A stretch of 64,000 bases of DNA, from positions 310,001 to 374,000 of the forward strand of contig NZ_NIOF01000003.1 of the NCBI RefSeq assembly GCF_002205645.1, written 5' to 3'. The notes beneath the pieces were generated by a model. It worked only from the letters and a program-made list of their open reading frames with translations, did not search any database and had not been told where the DNA came from. Each line of letters begins with the position of its first letter. Position 1 is the first letter of the stretch. This document shows, piece after piece, positions 16,862 to 25,979 of the stretch. The position numbers and the translations under genes are program-made. The stretch is from Roseateles aquatilis (GTDB lineage: Bacteria; Pseudomonadota; Gammaproteobacteria; Burkholderiales; Burkholderiaceae_C).

Positions 16862-18271
16862 TCAAGCAGGACCCGCCGACGGCCATTGAAGGCCAACGAC
16901 CGTCCAACCGCCCTGGGAGCCAGCGAATACCTGTCCTCCGTGCATGATCGCCACGGCCCGCACGATGGCCAAACCCAGGCCGTGATGATTGCTCGACTGG
17001 CCCCGTGCGGGATCGCCTCGCACGAAGCGATCAAACAGCCGGGGCAAAAGCTCTGGTGGGATGGCCGGTCCTGGATTGCGCACCGAAACGCGTACGAGGT
17101 TGGGCGCCGGCGACGCCAACTCGATGAAGATCGCCTCGCCATGCGGCGTGTATCGCGCCGCGTTGCCAACCAGATTGACGAGCGCACGGCGCACCAGCCC
17201 TGCATTGCCTGCGGCCCGAGCGTCCCCCTCGACGAGCAACCGCACGCCTTGCTCCTCGAAGAGAGGCTCGAAATAGTCGGCGATGTGTTGAGCCTGCGAT
17301 CGCAGGTCCAGCGAGACTAGTTGGTCGGCCAGCAGCCCTTGGTCCGCCTTGGCCAGGAACAGCATGTCGTTGACCAAGCTCGACAGCTCACGCAGTACCT
17401 CCAGGTTCGTGGCCAAAACCTCGCGCAGCTCGGCCGCGGGGCGCTCTCGAATCAAGGCCACCTCGGCGCTGCTAATCATCGTGGCCAGCGGCGTACGCAG
17501 TTCATGGGCCACGTCCGCGCTAAAGCCTTCGAGTTGACTGTAGGCCGCCTCCACGCGGCCCAGCGCGCTGTTGAAGGCTTGGACGAGCTCTTGCAGCTCC
17601 GCAGTCTCGACGGGCGTCAATCGCGAGGAGAGCGAACGCGGATTGAGTGCTGCGGCTTCCTCGGACAGCTGCTGAACCGGGCGAAGCGATCTACGGGCGA
17701 TCAATCCGGCGACCATCACAATGAGTGCGACGCCGACGCCGCACACGATGGCCAGACGAGTTCCGTATCGCCGCAGCATCGCTTCCTGGTCGCGGGAGTC
17801 GATCGCAACGATCAATTCTTGTTTGCCCAGAACGGGATGGTCCTCAAGCGAGACTTGACGCGCCTGCATCGACAAGCCGTCCTCCCGGCGGACTTCCAAT
17901 CTGCCCGCAATCGTCGACATCTCGGGGGGCGCACTGCCGCCGTAGAGCACCCGGCCGTCTCGGTCCAGCAGCCAGATGCGCATCTGCCCATGACCGATCA
18001 GGACGTCATTGAGGTGATGCGTCAACGCGGGCAGGTCCGCCGGGACGCGGACCTCCTCCAGCAGATGCTCCACGACATCGATCTTCCCTTCCAGATCGTG
18101 ATCCCGGGCCCGCTCCACCTCCCGCTGCAAACCACTGTGCAGCAGCAGCGCGACCGCGACGAACACGGCGACGGCCAGCAGCGTCAACGCGAGCGTCAAG
18201 CGCTGCGCCATCGAGCGCGGCGCGCGCGTGAGGGGAGCGCGCAAGGCCTGCCGCGACGTGTCGCCCGTCAA
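16862..18271 (-). CDS. copS: Heavy-metal sensor histidine kinase (CopS/CusS type)
   Basis: A 469-residue membrane sensor kinase. Two helices flank a periplasmic domain of about 130 residues, followed by a HAMP linker ([14 protein letters not shown]), the H-box [14 protein letters not shown]-box [13 protein letters not shown] and G-box [18 protein letters not shown]. The size and layout match the CusS/CopS/IrlS metal-sensor family. Its ATG overlaps the response-regulator stop by four bases. It is predicted to sense periplasmic copper, based on the copper genes it faces. Confidence 0.9.
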   Translation of the reverse strand: MTGDTSRQALRAPLTRAPRSMAQRLTLALTLLAVAVFVAVALLLHSGLQREVERARDHDLEGKIDVVEHLLEEVRVPADLPALTHHLNDVLIGHGQMRIWLLDRDGRVLYGGSAPPEMSTIAGRLEVRREDGLSMQARQVSLEDHPVLGKQELIVAIDSRDQEAMLRRYGTRLAIVCGVGVALIVMVAGLIARRSLRPVQQLSEEAAALNPRSLSSRLTPVETAELQELVQAFNSALGRVEAAYSQLEGFSADVAHELRTPLATMISSAEVALIRERPAAELREVLATNLEVLRELSSLVNDMLFLAKADQGLLADQLVSLDLRSQAQHIADYFEPLFEEQGVRLLVEGDARAAGNAGLVRRALVNLVGNAARYTPHGEAIFIELASPAPNLVRVSVRNPGPAIPPELLPRLFDRFVRGDPARGQSSNHHGLGLAIVRAVAIMHGGQVFAGSQGGWTVVGLQWPSAGPA

Positions 18272-18948
18272 CCCCGATCCTCCAGCACGTAGCCCATCCC
18301 ACGGACCGTGTGCAACAGTGGCCTGTCAAAACCCTCGTCCAATTTCGCGCGCAGTCTTCGTACCGCGACGTCGATCGCGTTTGTCTCGCTGTCGAAGTTC
18401 AGGTCCCATACCTGTTCCGCGAGAACGGTTCGTGACAGGACCTCTCCCTGACGACGAAGCATTACGGTGAGTAGCGTAAATTCCTTCGGAGAGAGCTCAA
18501 GCCTTCGACCCGCGCGGGTGACCTTTCGCCGGGCCAGGTCGACGTCCAGATCTCCCAGGCGCAGCGAGGTCAACGGCTGCGACGCGTGGCTGGCGCCGCG
18601 ACGCAGCAGCGCCTCGATGCGTGCGAGCAGTTCGGTAAAGGCGAATGGCTTGATGAGATAGTCGTCCGCCCCCCCTTTGAGGCCTTGCACGCGGTCTTCG
18701 ACCTTGTCCCGCGCAGTGAGCATCAGCACAGGCGTGGATTTGTGTTCCCTGAGTCGCCGCAACACCTCAAATCCATCCATGCCTGGGAGCATCACGTCCA
18801 GCACCACCAAGTCGTATTGACCCTCGACGGCCAGATGCTGCCCATCGATCCCGTCCTCTGCCACGTCCACCACGTAGCCGCTCTCGCTCAGGCCCTTTTT
18901 CAGATAGCTGGCAAGGCGAGACTCGTCTTCAATCACCAAGATTCGCAT
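18268..18948 (-). CDS. copR: OmpR-family metal response regulator (CopR/CusR type)
   Basis: A 226-residue response regulator: receiver domain with phospho-acceptor Asp51 ([13 protein letters not shown]) and the [12 protein letters not shown] block, then a winged-helix effector domain ([32 protein letters not shown]). It closely resembles CusR/Cop[10 protein letters not shown] is the standard start; 25 open residues upstream are ignored. The divergent intergenic region contains an ATTAC-N6-GTAAT palindrome at 18994-19009 that is probably its own operator, giving control of copRS and of the cusF-like gene. Confidence 0.92.
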   Translation of the reverse strand: MRILVIEDESRLASYLKKGLSESGYVVDVAEDGIDGQHLAVEGQYDLVVLDVMLPGMDGFEVLRRLREHKSTPVLMLTARDKVEDRVQGLKGGADDYLIKPFAFTELLARIEALLRRGASHASQPLTSLRLGDLDVDLARRKVTRAGRRLELSPKEFTLLTVMLRRQGEVLSRTVLAEQVWDLNFDSETNAIDVAVRRLRAKLDEGFDRPLLHTVRGMGYVLEDRG

Positions 18949-18992
18949 GGATCGAGTGTGACGCATGATGCCCCTCGCAACGAGGACGACCA

Positions 18993-19009
18993 CATTACCG
19001 GTCTGTAAT
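18993..19009 (+). promoter_or_regulatory. CopR-box-like palindrome between copR and cusF-like gene
   Basis: CATTAC-N5-TGTAAT; read on the minus strand it is ATTACA-N5-GTAAT, close to the CTGACA-N5-GTAAT box reported for pseudomonad CopR. It lies 45 bases upstream of copR and 95 upstream of the cusF-like start. Confidence 0.65.
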
Positions 19010-19103
19010 CTTCCCGTCCCCAAGCCGTGGGGGCTCGCCCTGTAGAGTGGCTGCCATGCTTCCCGTACATGTTGTGCAGGCGGCTCTTAACTGGAGCGAG
19101 TTC

Positions 19104-19436
19104 ATGAATGTCCGTGCATTTGCCCTATCGGCCGCGCTTGCCGCGGCGGCCTCCTTGGCGCCTTGGGCAGCCGTGGCGGCCAACGACGCGACCAGCACTG
19201 CTGACGAGCGCCCCCCGTCCGGCAACTTCACGCTGGGCGAGATCAAGAAGGTCGATGCCAGCCAAGGCAAGCTCACGATCAAGCACGGCCCCATTGAAAA
19301 CCTGGGGATGCCCGCAATGACGATGGTGTTCCGCGCAGATGCCTCGGTCATGGCCGGCCTTCAGGCCGGTGATCAGGTGAAGTTCAAGGCAGACAAGGTG
19401 GACGGCGCAATCCGCATCCTCGAACTCCAGAAGTAA
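19104..19436 (+). CDS. CusF-like periplasmic copper-binding protein (1)
   Basis: A 110-residue exported protein with a signal peptide ending near AAVAAND. The OB-fold CusF domain is clear: GEIKKVDASQGKLTIKHGPI followed by ENLGMPAMTMVF. The His and two Met ligands of CusF are present, but the Trp that caps Cu(I) in E. coli CusF is Met here (GMPAMTM). CusF carries periplasmic Cu(I)/Ag(I) to the CusCBA pump. GGAGCGAG precedes the chosen ATG. It is the first gene of the rightward copper cluster, behind the CopR box. Confidence 0.88.
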   Translation: MNVRAFALSAALAAAASLAPWAAVAANDATSTADERPPSGNFTLGEIKKVDASQGKLTIKHGPIENLGMPAMTMVFRADASVMAGLQAGDQVKFKADKVDGAIRILELQK

Positions 19437-19459
19437 GTATTTTCCCTTGGTTCGGCAGA

Positions 19460-19483
19460 GTGGGTTCTATATGAGGAACCCAC
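19460..19483 (+). repeat. Hairpin after the cusF-like gene
   Basis: Perfect 8-bp arms GTGGGTTC/GAACCCAC with an 8-base loop, followed shortly by another GGGTTC that could pair alternatively. There is no T-run, so termination is uncertain; it may be a processing or attenuation structure. Confidence 0.4.
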
Positions 19484-19552
19484 AAGCGGGTTCTGGCTTC
19501 CCGATTGCCCCCCCCTTCCATACTACGTCCTTGCCCCTCTAAACTGATTCAC

Positions 19553-20053
19553 ATGACCCTGCTGGTCCGAACTGCACTCGTATGCCTGCTGGCCTTGGCC
19601 GTGCCTCTTCAGGGCGCGGTGGCCGCGGCCATGCGTTGCTGCGGGATGGATCATCATCAAGTCGGGGCATCGCTTGTCCAGGATCAGAGAGACCACCAGC
19701 ACTCCGAGGAGTTCGGCCGGGGGGGGGAACTGGCCCCGCATGTGCACACTAGCCACGCTCCACAGCATGACGAGCCGAGCGCACAGGATTCGGGATCTCC
19801 GAACGAGCATTCGGGCTCGCACGAAGAAGACAAGCGCGTCGACGCTACCAAGGCTCTCGCTAAGACTCCTGTCAAAGTCACCGGGAAGTGCAACGTATGT
19901 GCTTCTTGCTGCGGCGCTGCCGCGCTGCCATCTGAGGCTCCCGCTTTAGCGCCGACCGAAGTGGAAAAGGATCGGCACCTACCATCGGTCACGCCGGACC
20001 CAGAGTTCGGCACCGCCGGGCCTGAGCGTCCACCACGAACGTCCTTCCTCTGA
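19553..20053 (+). CDS. Cys/His-rich exported protein of the copper cluster
   Basis: A 166-residue predicted secreted protein: signal peptide ending near GAVAAAM, then RCCGMDHHQ, a His/Glu-rich stretch with repeated H-x-H and S-x-H, and a cysteine block CNVCASCCGAA around residue 120. Proteins of this style occur in betaproteobacterial copper clusters and some resemble CopL-like leader proteins, but I cannot assign a named family. The many soft thiol and imidazole ligands suggest metal binding. A run of nine G (19719-19727) lies inside the reading frame and an eight-C run (19508-19515) lies upstream. Confidence 0.65.
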   Translation: MTLLVRTALVCLLALAVPLQGAVAAAMRCCGMDHHQVGASLVQDQRDHQHSEEFGRGGELAPHVHTSHAPQHDEPSAQDSGSPNEHSGSHEEDKRVDATKALAKTPVKVTGKCNVCASCCGAAALPSEAPALAPTEVEKDRHLPSVTPDPEFGTAGPERPPRTSFL

Positions 20054-20197
20054 AGACGTTCGCCGCGTGCGACGCTGGATCTGTTCGCCTTGAGCACGAC
20101 TCCGCATCGAACACGTCGAACTGAGTTGCTGCGCCCTTGATTCGCACTAGGCGCGGCGAGTCTGTCCTGCTCCAGGACGGAGTTCACCAGGAACGAC

Positions 20198-20683
20198 ATG
20201 TTTTGCCGATCTACCCTTGGCGCGTGGGCATTTGTCCTTGCGTTGCCAGCGTTCGCCCAACACTCGGGTCATACCGCTGCGCCAGCGCCGCAGGTTTCCC
20301 CCCAGGCCTCTAAACCGCAACCCCCTCCAGCTGCTCAAGCCGCGGTCGGGACGGCCTCGTCGCCCAGCCGCACAGCTAGCGACCAGCGCTACGTTTCAAG
20401 CTTCGAGAACTACCGTCGATTTGCGGACGAGCCCGTTCAGTCTTGGAAAGCGTCCAACGACCGCGTGGGCCAAATTGGCGGCTGGCGGACGTATGCCAAA
20501 GAAGCGGCCGGCGCGGACGCGCCGCTGCCGAGCGCAGCGACTGCCCCGGCGCACCAGTCTGCTGGGCAGCCTGATAAGACGGCGTCCGAGGTCAAGCCGC
20601 CTCGCCCCGCTGCGGTCCAGACGCCGCAATCCCCGTCCGCACCGGCGCCCAAGGCGAGCGGTGGCCATTCCCAACATCAATGA
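20198..20683 (+). CDS. Exported Pro/Ala-rich protein with a conserved central block
   Basis: A 161-residue exported protein with signal peptide ending at LPAFAQ followed by HSGH. Low-complexity Pro/Ala/Gln arms flank a compact block at residues 65-103: YVSSFENYRRFADEPV, then SWKASNDRVGQIGGW and RTYAKEA. I recall similar blocks in small proteins beside CusC-type channel genes of Burkholderiales, but no function is known to me. The C-terminus is His-rich (GGHSQHQ). The stop overlaps the frame of the channel gene, so the two are probably co-translated. Confidence 0.6.
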   Translation: MFCRSTLGAWAFVLALPAFAQHSGHTAAPAPQVSPQASKPQPPPAAQAAVGTASSPSRTASDQRYVSSFENYRRFADEPVQSWKASNDRVGQIGGWRTYAKEAAGADAPLPSAATAPAHQSAGQPDKTASEVKPPRPAAVQTPQSPSAPAPKASGGHSQHQ

Positions 20684-20700
20684 ACTACCGGAGACCGCGC

Positions 20701-22143
20701 ATGAACAGCCGGGAGAGCCGCGTCGCGCGACGCATCCGCTGGGCCGCCATTCCGCTTGCAGTGACCCTGCTCGCCGGATGCGCCAGCACCGCCATTGATA
20801 GCAATTTCGGTGAGGTGCAGTCCCTCACGCAGAGTCGACTTGGCGCTGAGGTGAAATGGCTGCGCTCCTCTGAAGCCCGCGAACAAGCGACGAAGGACGT
20901 TCAATCGATCCTAGCCCATCCGTTGACCGCCGATGATGCGGTGCGATTGGCGCTGGCCTACAGTCCCGCGCTACAAGCGACGCTTTACGACAGCGCGGCT
21001 GCGTCTGCCACGGCGGCGCAAGGTGCGCGGTTGCCCAATCCAGTCTTCACCTTTGAGCGCCTGGTGCGCGGGCAAGGTGCTGATCGAGATCTAGATATCG
21101 GTAGGTCGCTGGGAATCTCCTTGTTCGACCTCCTGCTGCTGCCCAGCCGCATGCGCATTGCCAGCTTCCAGCAGCAGCAACTACAGCTGCGACTTGCGGG
21201 CGACGTGGTCCAGGCGGCAACTGAAGCCCGTCAGAACTGGATCCGCGCGGTCGCGGCCCAGCAGCAGGTCCAGTACGCCGAGCAAGTCAAGGTCGCGGCA
21301 GACGCGACCGCCGAGCTGGCCAGGCGCATGCAGGCGGTTGGCAACTTCAGCAAGCTTCAACGGGCCCGGGAGCAAGCCTTCGCCGCGGAGGCGGTGGCGC
21401 AACTGGCCAGAGCGCGGCAAAGCGCTCAAAGCAGCCGCGAAGCGCTCGTGCGCAGTCTCGGCTTGGACGCGGCACAAGCGCGCATGCTCAAGTTGCCGGA
21501 GCGCTTGCCCGACCTGCCCAAGTCCCCACGCGATGAGGCGCAGGTGGAGCAGCAGGCGATCGACCAACGACTCGATGTCCGCATGGCGCGGGCGGATCTG
21601 CAAACCACGGCCCGTGAACTCGGGCTCAGTCGCGTGACGAGTGTGATCAACGGGTTGCACGTGGCCGCAGTGCGAAACAGCGAGACCGGGCAACCTCCTC
21701 AGAAGGGGTTTGATGTTGAGCTCCCGATCCCGCTGTTCGACTTCGGCGACGCCGTGCGCGCGCGCTCGCAGGCGACCTACATGGCGGCGGTCAATCGCAC
21801 CGCGCAGCTGGCGGTCGAAGCGACTTCTCAAGTACGCGAGACCTACGGTGCCTATCGCACCGCCTTCGATGTGGCTCGTCACTACATGGAGGAAGTCGTG
21901 CCGCTGCGTAAGACGATCTCCGAGGAGAACCAGCTTCGCTACAACGGGATGCTGATCGGAGTGTTCGAACTCATTGCCGACGCGCGCGAGCAGATCTCCA
22001 GCGTCAACCAAGCCCTGGAAGCGCAGCGCGACTTCTGGCTTGCCGACGCGGCTCTGCAAGCCACGCTGATCGGCAAGCCCGTGGGCTCGATCACCTTCCA
22101 AGCGTCGTCTGCCGCGCCTGCTGGCGGCGACGCGGGTCACTGA
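20701..22143 (+). CDS. TolC-family outer-membrane lipoprotein channel of the copper cluster
   Basis: A 480-residue outer-membrane factor. The N-terminus is a lipoprotein signal with lipobox LLAGC (AVTLLAGCAST), and the remainder has the two helical hairpin repeats and DAVRLALAYSPALQ block of TolC-like channels. ATG 20701 follows GGAG; another ATG at 20680 overlaps the previous stop but lacks a ribosome binding site. It has no adaptor or pump gene beside it; the next genes encode a multicopper oxidase and cupredoxin. It may serve another RND pump or a dedicated copper-export route. Confidence 0.82.
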   Translation: MNSRESRVARRIRWAAIPLAVTLLAGCASTAIDSNFGEVQSLTQSRLGAEVKWLRSSEAREQATKDVQSILAHPLTADDAVRLALAYSPALQATLYDSAAASATAAQGARLPNPVFTFERLVRGQGADRDLDIGRSLGISLFDLLLLPSRMRIASFQQQQLQLRLAGDVVQAATEARQNWIRAVAAQQQVQYAEQVKVAADATAELARRMQAVGNFSKLQRAREQAFAAEAVAQLARARQSAQSSREALVRSLGLDAAQARMLKLPERLPDLPKSPRDEAQVEQQAIDQRLDVRMARADLQTTARELGLSRVTSVINGLHVAAVRNSETGQPPQKGFDVELPIPLFDFGDAVRARSQATYMAAVNRTAQLAVEATSQVRETYGAYRTAFDVARHYMEEVVPLRKTISEENQLRYNGMLIGVFELIADAREQISSVNQALEAQRDFWLADAALQATLIGKPVGSITFQASSAAPAGGDAGH

Positions 22144-22160
22144 TTTCTACGGAGATGCAT

Positions 22161-23573
22161 ATGACAAACAGCCGACGCCGATTTCTGGCGGGTACCGCCG
22201 CGGCGGGTGCCGCCGTGGCGGCCTCGACCGTGAGCAAAGTGGCCATGGCCGCCTTGCCCGAGCCGGTCTATCAATCCAATCCCTCCTCCGCAGCGCCGCT
22301 CTATCCCACCACCGGCCGTCCCTACAACCCCATGGTCACGCTCAACGGCTGGAGCCTGCCTTGGCGCATGAACAATGGCGTCAAGGAGTTCCATCTGGTC
22401 GCCGAGCCCGTTGTCCGTGAGTTCGCGCCCGGTATGAAGGCGCACCTGTGGGGCTACAACGGAAGCTCGCCCGGTCCGACCATCGAGCTCGTGGAAGGCG
22501 ACCGGGTTCGCTTGTTCGTCACAAACAAGCTCCCAGAGCACACCACGATCCATTGGCATGGCGTCCGTCTGCCGAATGGGATGGACGGGGTTGGCGGCCT
22601 CAATCAGCCCCACATTCAGCCCGGCAAGACTTTCGTGTACGAGTTCGTCGTGCGGCGCAGCGGCACCTTCATGTATCACCCGCACGCGGACGAGATGGTG
22701 CAGATGGCCATGGGCATGTACGGGATGTTCATCGTGCACCCGAAGGATCCGAAGTTCATGCCGGTCGATCGCGACTACGGCTTCATCCTGAACGCCTACG
22801 ACATTGAGCCGGGCAGCTACACCCCGCGGGTGAGCGAGATGACCGACTTCAACCTGTGGACCTTCAACTCGCGCGTGTTCCCGGGCATCGATCCGATGGT
22901 GGCGCGTCAGGGCGAGCGCGTGCGCATCCGGGTAGGCAACCTCACGATGACGAACCACCCGATCCATCTGCACGGTCACGAGTTTGTGGTCGCCGGCACC
23001 GATGGCGGCTGGACCCGCGAGAACTCTCGGTGGGATGAGGTCACGACGGATGTTGCTGTCGGACAGATGCGCGCGATCGAGTTCGTCGCCAACGAGCCTG
23101 GCGACTGGGCGTTCCATTGCCACAAGAGCCACCACACGATGAATGCCATGGGACATGGCCTGCCCAACATGATCGGGGTGGACCACACCGGCATCGTCAA
23201 GCAGGTCAACAAGCTGATCCCCGACTACATGGCCATGGGCGAGCGCGGCATGGCAGACATGGCTGAGATGGAGATGCCTATCCCGGACAACACGCTACCG
23301 ATGATGACCGGGCAAGGCCCGTTCGGCCCGGTCGAGATGGGCGGCATGTTCACTGTGATGAAGGTTCGTGCAGATCAAAAGCGCGGCGACTTCAAGGATC
23401 CAGGCTGGTACCAGCACCCCAAGGGCGAGGTCGCGTACGAGTTCACCGGTGTACTGCCGGAGCCGGCGCGGTCCTTCAGCGCTGGAGGCCAGACCATGCC
23501 GCTGGCCCGCAAACCCCCAGGCAATGTCGAGATGCGCGTGCGCAAGCCCAGCGGCGGCCACGAGAACCACTGA
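22161..23573 (+). CDS. Tat-exported multicopper oxidase
   Basis: A 470-residue blue copper oxidase. The N-terminus is a Tat signal (SRRRFLAG). The copper ligands are visible in order: HWHG (131-134), HPH (173-175), HPIHLHGH (266-273) and HCHKSHHTM (319-327), supplying type 1, 2 and 3 sites. A Met-rich tail (MADMAEMEMPIPD, MGGMF) is typical of periplasmic copper oxidases. At about 470 residues it is shorter than three-domain CopA/CueO proteins. It probably oxidises toxic Cu(I) in the periplasm. The ATG at 22161 follows GGAG; an ATG two codons earlier overlaps that site. Confidence 0.9.
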   Translation: MTNSRRRFLAGTAAAGAAVAASTVSKVAMAALPEPVYQSNPSSAAPLYPTTGRPYNPMVTLNGWSLPWRMNNGVKEFHLVAEPVVREFAPGMKAHLWGYNGSSPGPTIELVEGDRVRLFVTNKLPEHTTIHWHGVRLPNGMDGVGGLNQPHIQPGKTFVYEFVVRRSGTFMYHPHADEMVQMAMGMYGMFIVHPKDPKFMPVDRDYGFILNAYDIEPGSYTPRVSEMTDFNLWTFNSRVFPGIDPMVARQGERVRIRVGNLTMTNHPIHLHGHEFVVAGTDGGWTRENSRWDEVTTDVAVGQMRAIEFVANEPGDWAFHCHKSHHTMNAMGHGLPNMIGVDHTGIVKQVNKLIPDYMAMGERGMADMAEMEMPIPDNTLPMMTGQGPFGPVEMGGMFTVMKVRADQKRGDFKDPGWYQHPKGEVAYEFTGVLPEPARSFSAGGQTMPLARKPPGNVEMRVRKPSGGHENH

Positions 23574-23628
23574 CAGCGACCCCCACTTTCCAACCCCCAA
23601 GCAAGACCGTTTCGTTAAGGAATCAATC

Positions 23629-24168
23629 ATGAAGATCCAACACCTGCTCGCCGCCGTTCTGGTTGCAATCGGCTCCACTGCAGCATTTGCGTCCGGCAAC
23701 CATGCCGGTGGACACGGGAACGAAGACAGTGCCATTGGCAAACCTGGTAAAGCTCAACAGGTCACGCGCACCGTCAACGTCGACATGACCGACAACATGC
23801 GCTTCACGCCGGCCAGCGTTGAAGTCAAGCAAGGCGAGACCATCCGCTTCAAGGTCAAGAACTCTGGACAGGTCAAACACGAATTCGTGCTCGGCACCGA
23901 GCAAGAACTCAAGGAGCACTATCAGGCCATGCTCAAGAACCCCGAGATGGAGCACGAAGATCCGCAGATGATCACGCTGGCTGGTGGCAAGACCGGCGAG
24001 GTGATCTGGCAGTTCACCAAGGCGGGCAAGGTCGACTTCGCGTGCCTTCAGCCCGGGCACTACGACGCGGGGATGAAGGGCGCGGTCACCGTTGCCAAAT
24101 CCGGCGCAAAGGTGAGTGCTACCAAGGCAGGCGCCAAGGCCGACGGCCACGCCGATCACGCACACTGA
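23629..24168 (+). CDS. copI: CopI-like periplasmic cupredoxin
   Basis: A 179-residue exported protein. After the signal peptide (AAFASGNHAGGHG) comes a cupredoxin domain: VEVKQGETIRFKVKNSGQ, VKHEFVLGTE with the first His ligand, Met-rich MEHEDPQM, and the C-terminal copper loop FACLQPGHYDAGM supplying Cys, His and Met. A His-rich tail (DGHADHAH) follows. CopI proteins confer periplasmic copper tolerance in Rubrivivax and related bacteria. It lies 55 bases after the oxidase gene. Confidence 0.85.
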   Translation: MKIQHLLAAVLVAIGSTAAFASGNHAGGHGNEDSAIGKPGKAQQVTRTVNVDMTDNMRFTPASVEVKQGETIRFKVKNSGQVKHEFVLGTEQELKEHYQAMLKNPEMEHEDPQMITLAGGKTGEVIWQFTKAGKVDFACLQPGHYDAGMKGAVTVAKSGAKVSATKAGAKADGHADHAH

Positions 24169-24175
24169 GCAAGCC

Positions 24176-24658
24176 ATGACCGGTCTCATGAATCGGCGCC
24201 GCGCCGTCTGGGCGGGTCTTGGCTTGGGCCTTGCAGTGGTTGAACACGCCGCTGCACGGCCGTCCCCCGCTGCCTGGGCCGTCGAAGTGTGGAAATCCCC
24301 CGAGTGCGGTTGCTGTAAGGCGTGGTTGACGCACCTACAGGCGCAGGGCATGAGCATCGGCACCATCCACAACAGCGGAAACACCGATGCTCGCAAGTCG
24401 CTTGGGATCCCCCTCGCTTTGGGCTCTTGTCATACCGCTCGCATCGAGGGCTATGTCATCGAGGGCCACGTGCCAGCCAGGGAGATCAAGCGCTTGCTCA
24501 AGGAACGTCCCTTGGCGATTGGCTTGGCCGTGCCCGGCATGCCGTTGGGCAGCCCCGGCATGGATGGCCCCGACTTCGACAACCAGACCCAACCCTACGA
24601 CGTGTTGCTCGTCCTCAAAGATGGCTCCACGCGCGTGTTCCAGTCCTACCACCGTTAA
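24176..24658 (+). CDS. copG: DUF411 protein, CopG-like copper-binding
   Basis: A 160-residue exported protein of the DUF411 family, which includes CopG, a periplasmic protein holding a Cys-bridged copper cluster. The key motif is CGCCKAWLTHL near residue 45, preceded by EVWKSPE; SCHTARIEGYVIEGHVPA is the second conserved block, with Cys and His. The Met-rich GMPLGSPGMDGP is also family-typical. The start is seven bases after the copI-like stop. It probably sequesters or oxidoreduces periplasmic copper. Confidence 0.87.
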   Translation: MTGLMNRRRAVWAGLGLGLAVVEHAAARPSPAAWAVEVWKSPECGCCKAWLTHLQAQGMSIGTIHNSGNTDARKSLGIPLALGSCHTARIEGYVIEGHVPAREIKRLLKERPLAIGLAVPGMPLGSPGMDGPDFDNQTQPYDVLLVLKDGSTRVFQSYHR

Positions 24659-24672
24659 TCCAAGGAGCTGTT

Positions 24673-25029
24673 ATGAAGTCCCACTTTGTGCGTTTTGCAT
24701 TGACTGCTTTCGCGCTGATGACCGCCGGCGGTGCTTACGCCGCGGGCGACCAGGCCGTGCAGCAATCCTCCTCGCCTGCCTCAGCGCAGACGGCCCCCGA
24801 GGCGACGGCGATGACCGAAGGCGAAGTTCGCCGCATTGACGCAGCGAACAAGAAGATCACGCTCAAACACGGCGAGATCAAGAACCTGGAGATGCCCGCG
24901 ATGACCATGGTGTTTCAGGTTTCGGACCCCGCCGCAATCGACAAGCTCAAGGTGGGTGACAAGGTTCGTTTTGCCGCCGAGAAGCGCGCCGGCGCTTTGG
25001 TCGTCACGCAGATCGAGGCCGCCAAGTGA
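24673..25029 (+). CDS. CusF-like periplasmic copper-binding protein (2)
   Basis: A 118-residue exported protein. The signal peptide ends near GGAYAAGD; the CusF domain reads GEVRRIDAANKKITLKHGEI then KNLEMPAMTMVF. As in the first CusF-like protein, the Trp of E. coli CusF is replaced by Met. CAAGGAG precedes the ATG. It overlaps the next gene by four bases, so both are probably translated together. Likely role: periplasmic Cu(I) carriage. Confidence 0.88.
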   Translation: MKSHFVRFALTAFALMTAGGAYAAGDQAVQQSSSPASAQTAPEATAMTEGEVRRIDAANKKITLKHGEIKNLEMPAMTMVFQVSDPAAIDKLKVGDKVRFAAEKRAGALVVTQIEAAK

Positions 25030-25409
25030 GTCCTCTCAAAGCCGTTGTCGCCTTTCTTGTGCCCATGATGCTGTTCACCACGGCGCGAGCGGAGTTGGTG
25101 GACGTGCAGTGGCAGCCGGATGGTTCGTCGCAGCGTGAATTCCAAGTCGCACCGGGCAAGTTCGCGGAGTGGTGCACAAAGCTGCGTCAAGGCGAAAAAG
25201 TGAAGTGGGAGTTCGATTCGGACGCGCCGCTCAACTTCAACGTGCACTACCACGAAGGCAAGGAGGCGCGGTACCCCGCCAAGCACGACGCCGCGACCAA
25301 GGCCGAGGGCTCGCTGGAAGTTGCTGCCGATCAGCACTATTGCTGGATGTGGTCCAACAAGACCACATCCACCGCGACAGCGCGCTCCGTCTTGCGCAAG
25401 GTCCAGTGA
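25026..25409 (+). CDS. Exported beta-rich protein, possibly copper-binding, unknown family
   Basis: A 127-residue exported protein starting with GTG that overlaps the CusF-like stop (GTGA). After a signal peptide ending near TTARAE the domain is beta-rich. It reads GEKVKWEFDSDAPLNFNVHYH, with a later HYCWMWSN. The pattern FxVAPGK...V.WEF.S..PL.FN.HYH resembles GOLD-like or cupredoxin-like folds. His, Cys, Trp and Met near the end could bind copper, but no characterised homologue comes to mind. Confidence 0.65.
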   Translation: MSPLKAVVAFLVPMMLFTTARAELVDVQWQPDGSSQREFQVAPGKFAEWCTKLRQGEKVKWEFDSDAPLNFNVHYHEGKEARYPAKHDAATKAEGSLEVAADQHYCWMWSNKTTSTATARSVLRKVQ

Positions 25410-25637
25410 GCCATGGCGTGAAGACCTTTTGACATACGCGGGCAGATCCAGCCGCCGCGCCCGCACATCTTGCTCACCCTCTTGCCTGTCACATCCCAGC
25501 CGGGACGGCAGGCAGGGGTGCGCCTGTTTTTGAGCCTTAAGCAGCGGCATGTGACTCCATATCGACTCGGTGGCCCGGGACTGTGCATTGCTCGCTGATG
25601 AGGCCGAATCGTCGGTGACTACAAGGAGTGAATCATC

Positions 25638-25979
25638 ATGGCCCACGAACAGTTTGCGTCGTGCATCGACGCCTGCGACGAGTGCGCGGCAGCGTGCAAC
25701 CATTGCGCAAGTGCGTGCCTCCAAGAAAGCGACGTGCATGCGATGTCGCGATGCATCGCGCTGGACATCGACTGCGCAGCCATCTGCCAGCTGGCCTCCG
25801 CGGCGATGGCTCGCGGCAGTGAGCACGCTCGCTCCATCTGCGCCCTATGTGCGGAAATCTGCGACAGCTGTGCAGAGGAATGCGGCAAGCACGACATGGA
25901 TCACTGCCAAGCCTGCGCGCAAGCCTGCCGCAACTGCGCAGCACTGTGTCGCAGCATGACCGGCTCAACCAACGCCTAG
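25638..25979 (+). CDS. Four-helix-bundle copper-storage protein (Csp-like, DUF326)
   Basis: A 113-residue cytosolic protein with no signal peptide and about eighteen cysteines in a helical C-x2-C/C-x3-C pattern: CIDACDECAAACNHCASACL at the N-terminus, then further CxxxC pairs. This is the Csp/DUF326 family, in which thiolates line a four-helix bundle that stores many Cu(I) ions. Lacking a Tat signal, it resembles the cytosolic Csp3 type. AAGGAG precedes the ATG. It would buffer cytosolic copper ahead of the downstream ATPase. Confidence 0.88.
   Translation: MAHEQFASCIDACDECAAACNHCASACLQESDVHAMSRCIALDIDCAAICQLASAAMARGSEHARSICALCAEICDSCAEECGKHDMDHCQACAQACRNCAALCRSMTGSTNA

Noticed and set aside
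16510-17205. Minus-strand frame with a Cys-containing end beside the histidine kinase
   Set aside because: Mostly an out-of-frame shadow of the kinase. The remaining part is basic and irregular.
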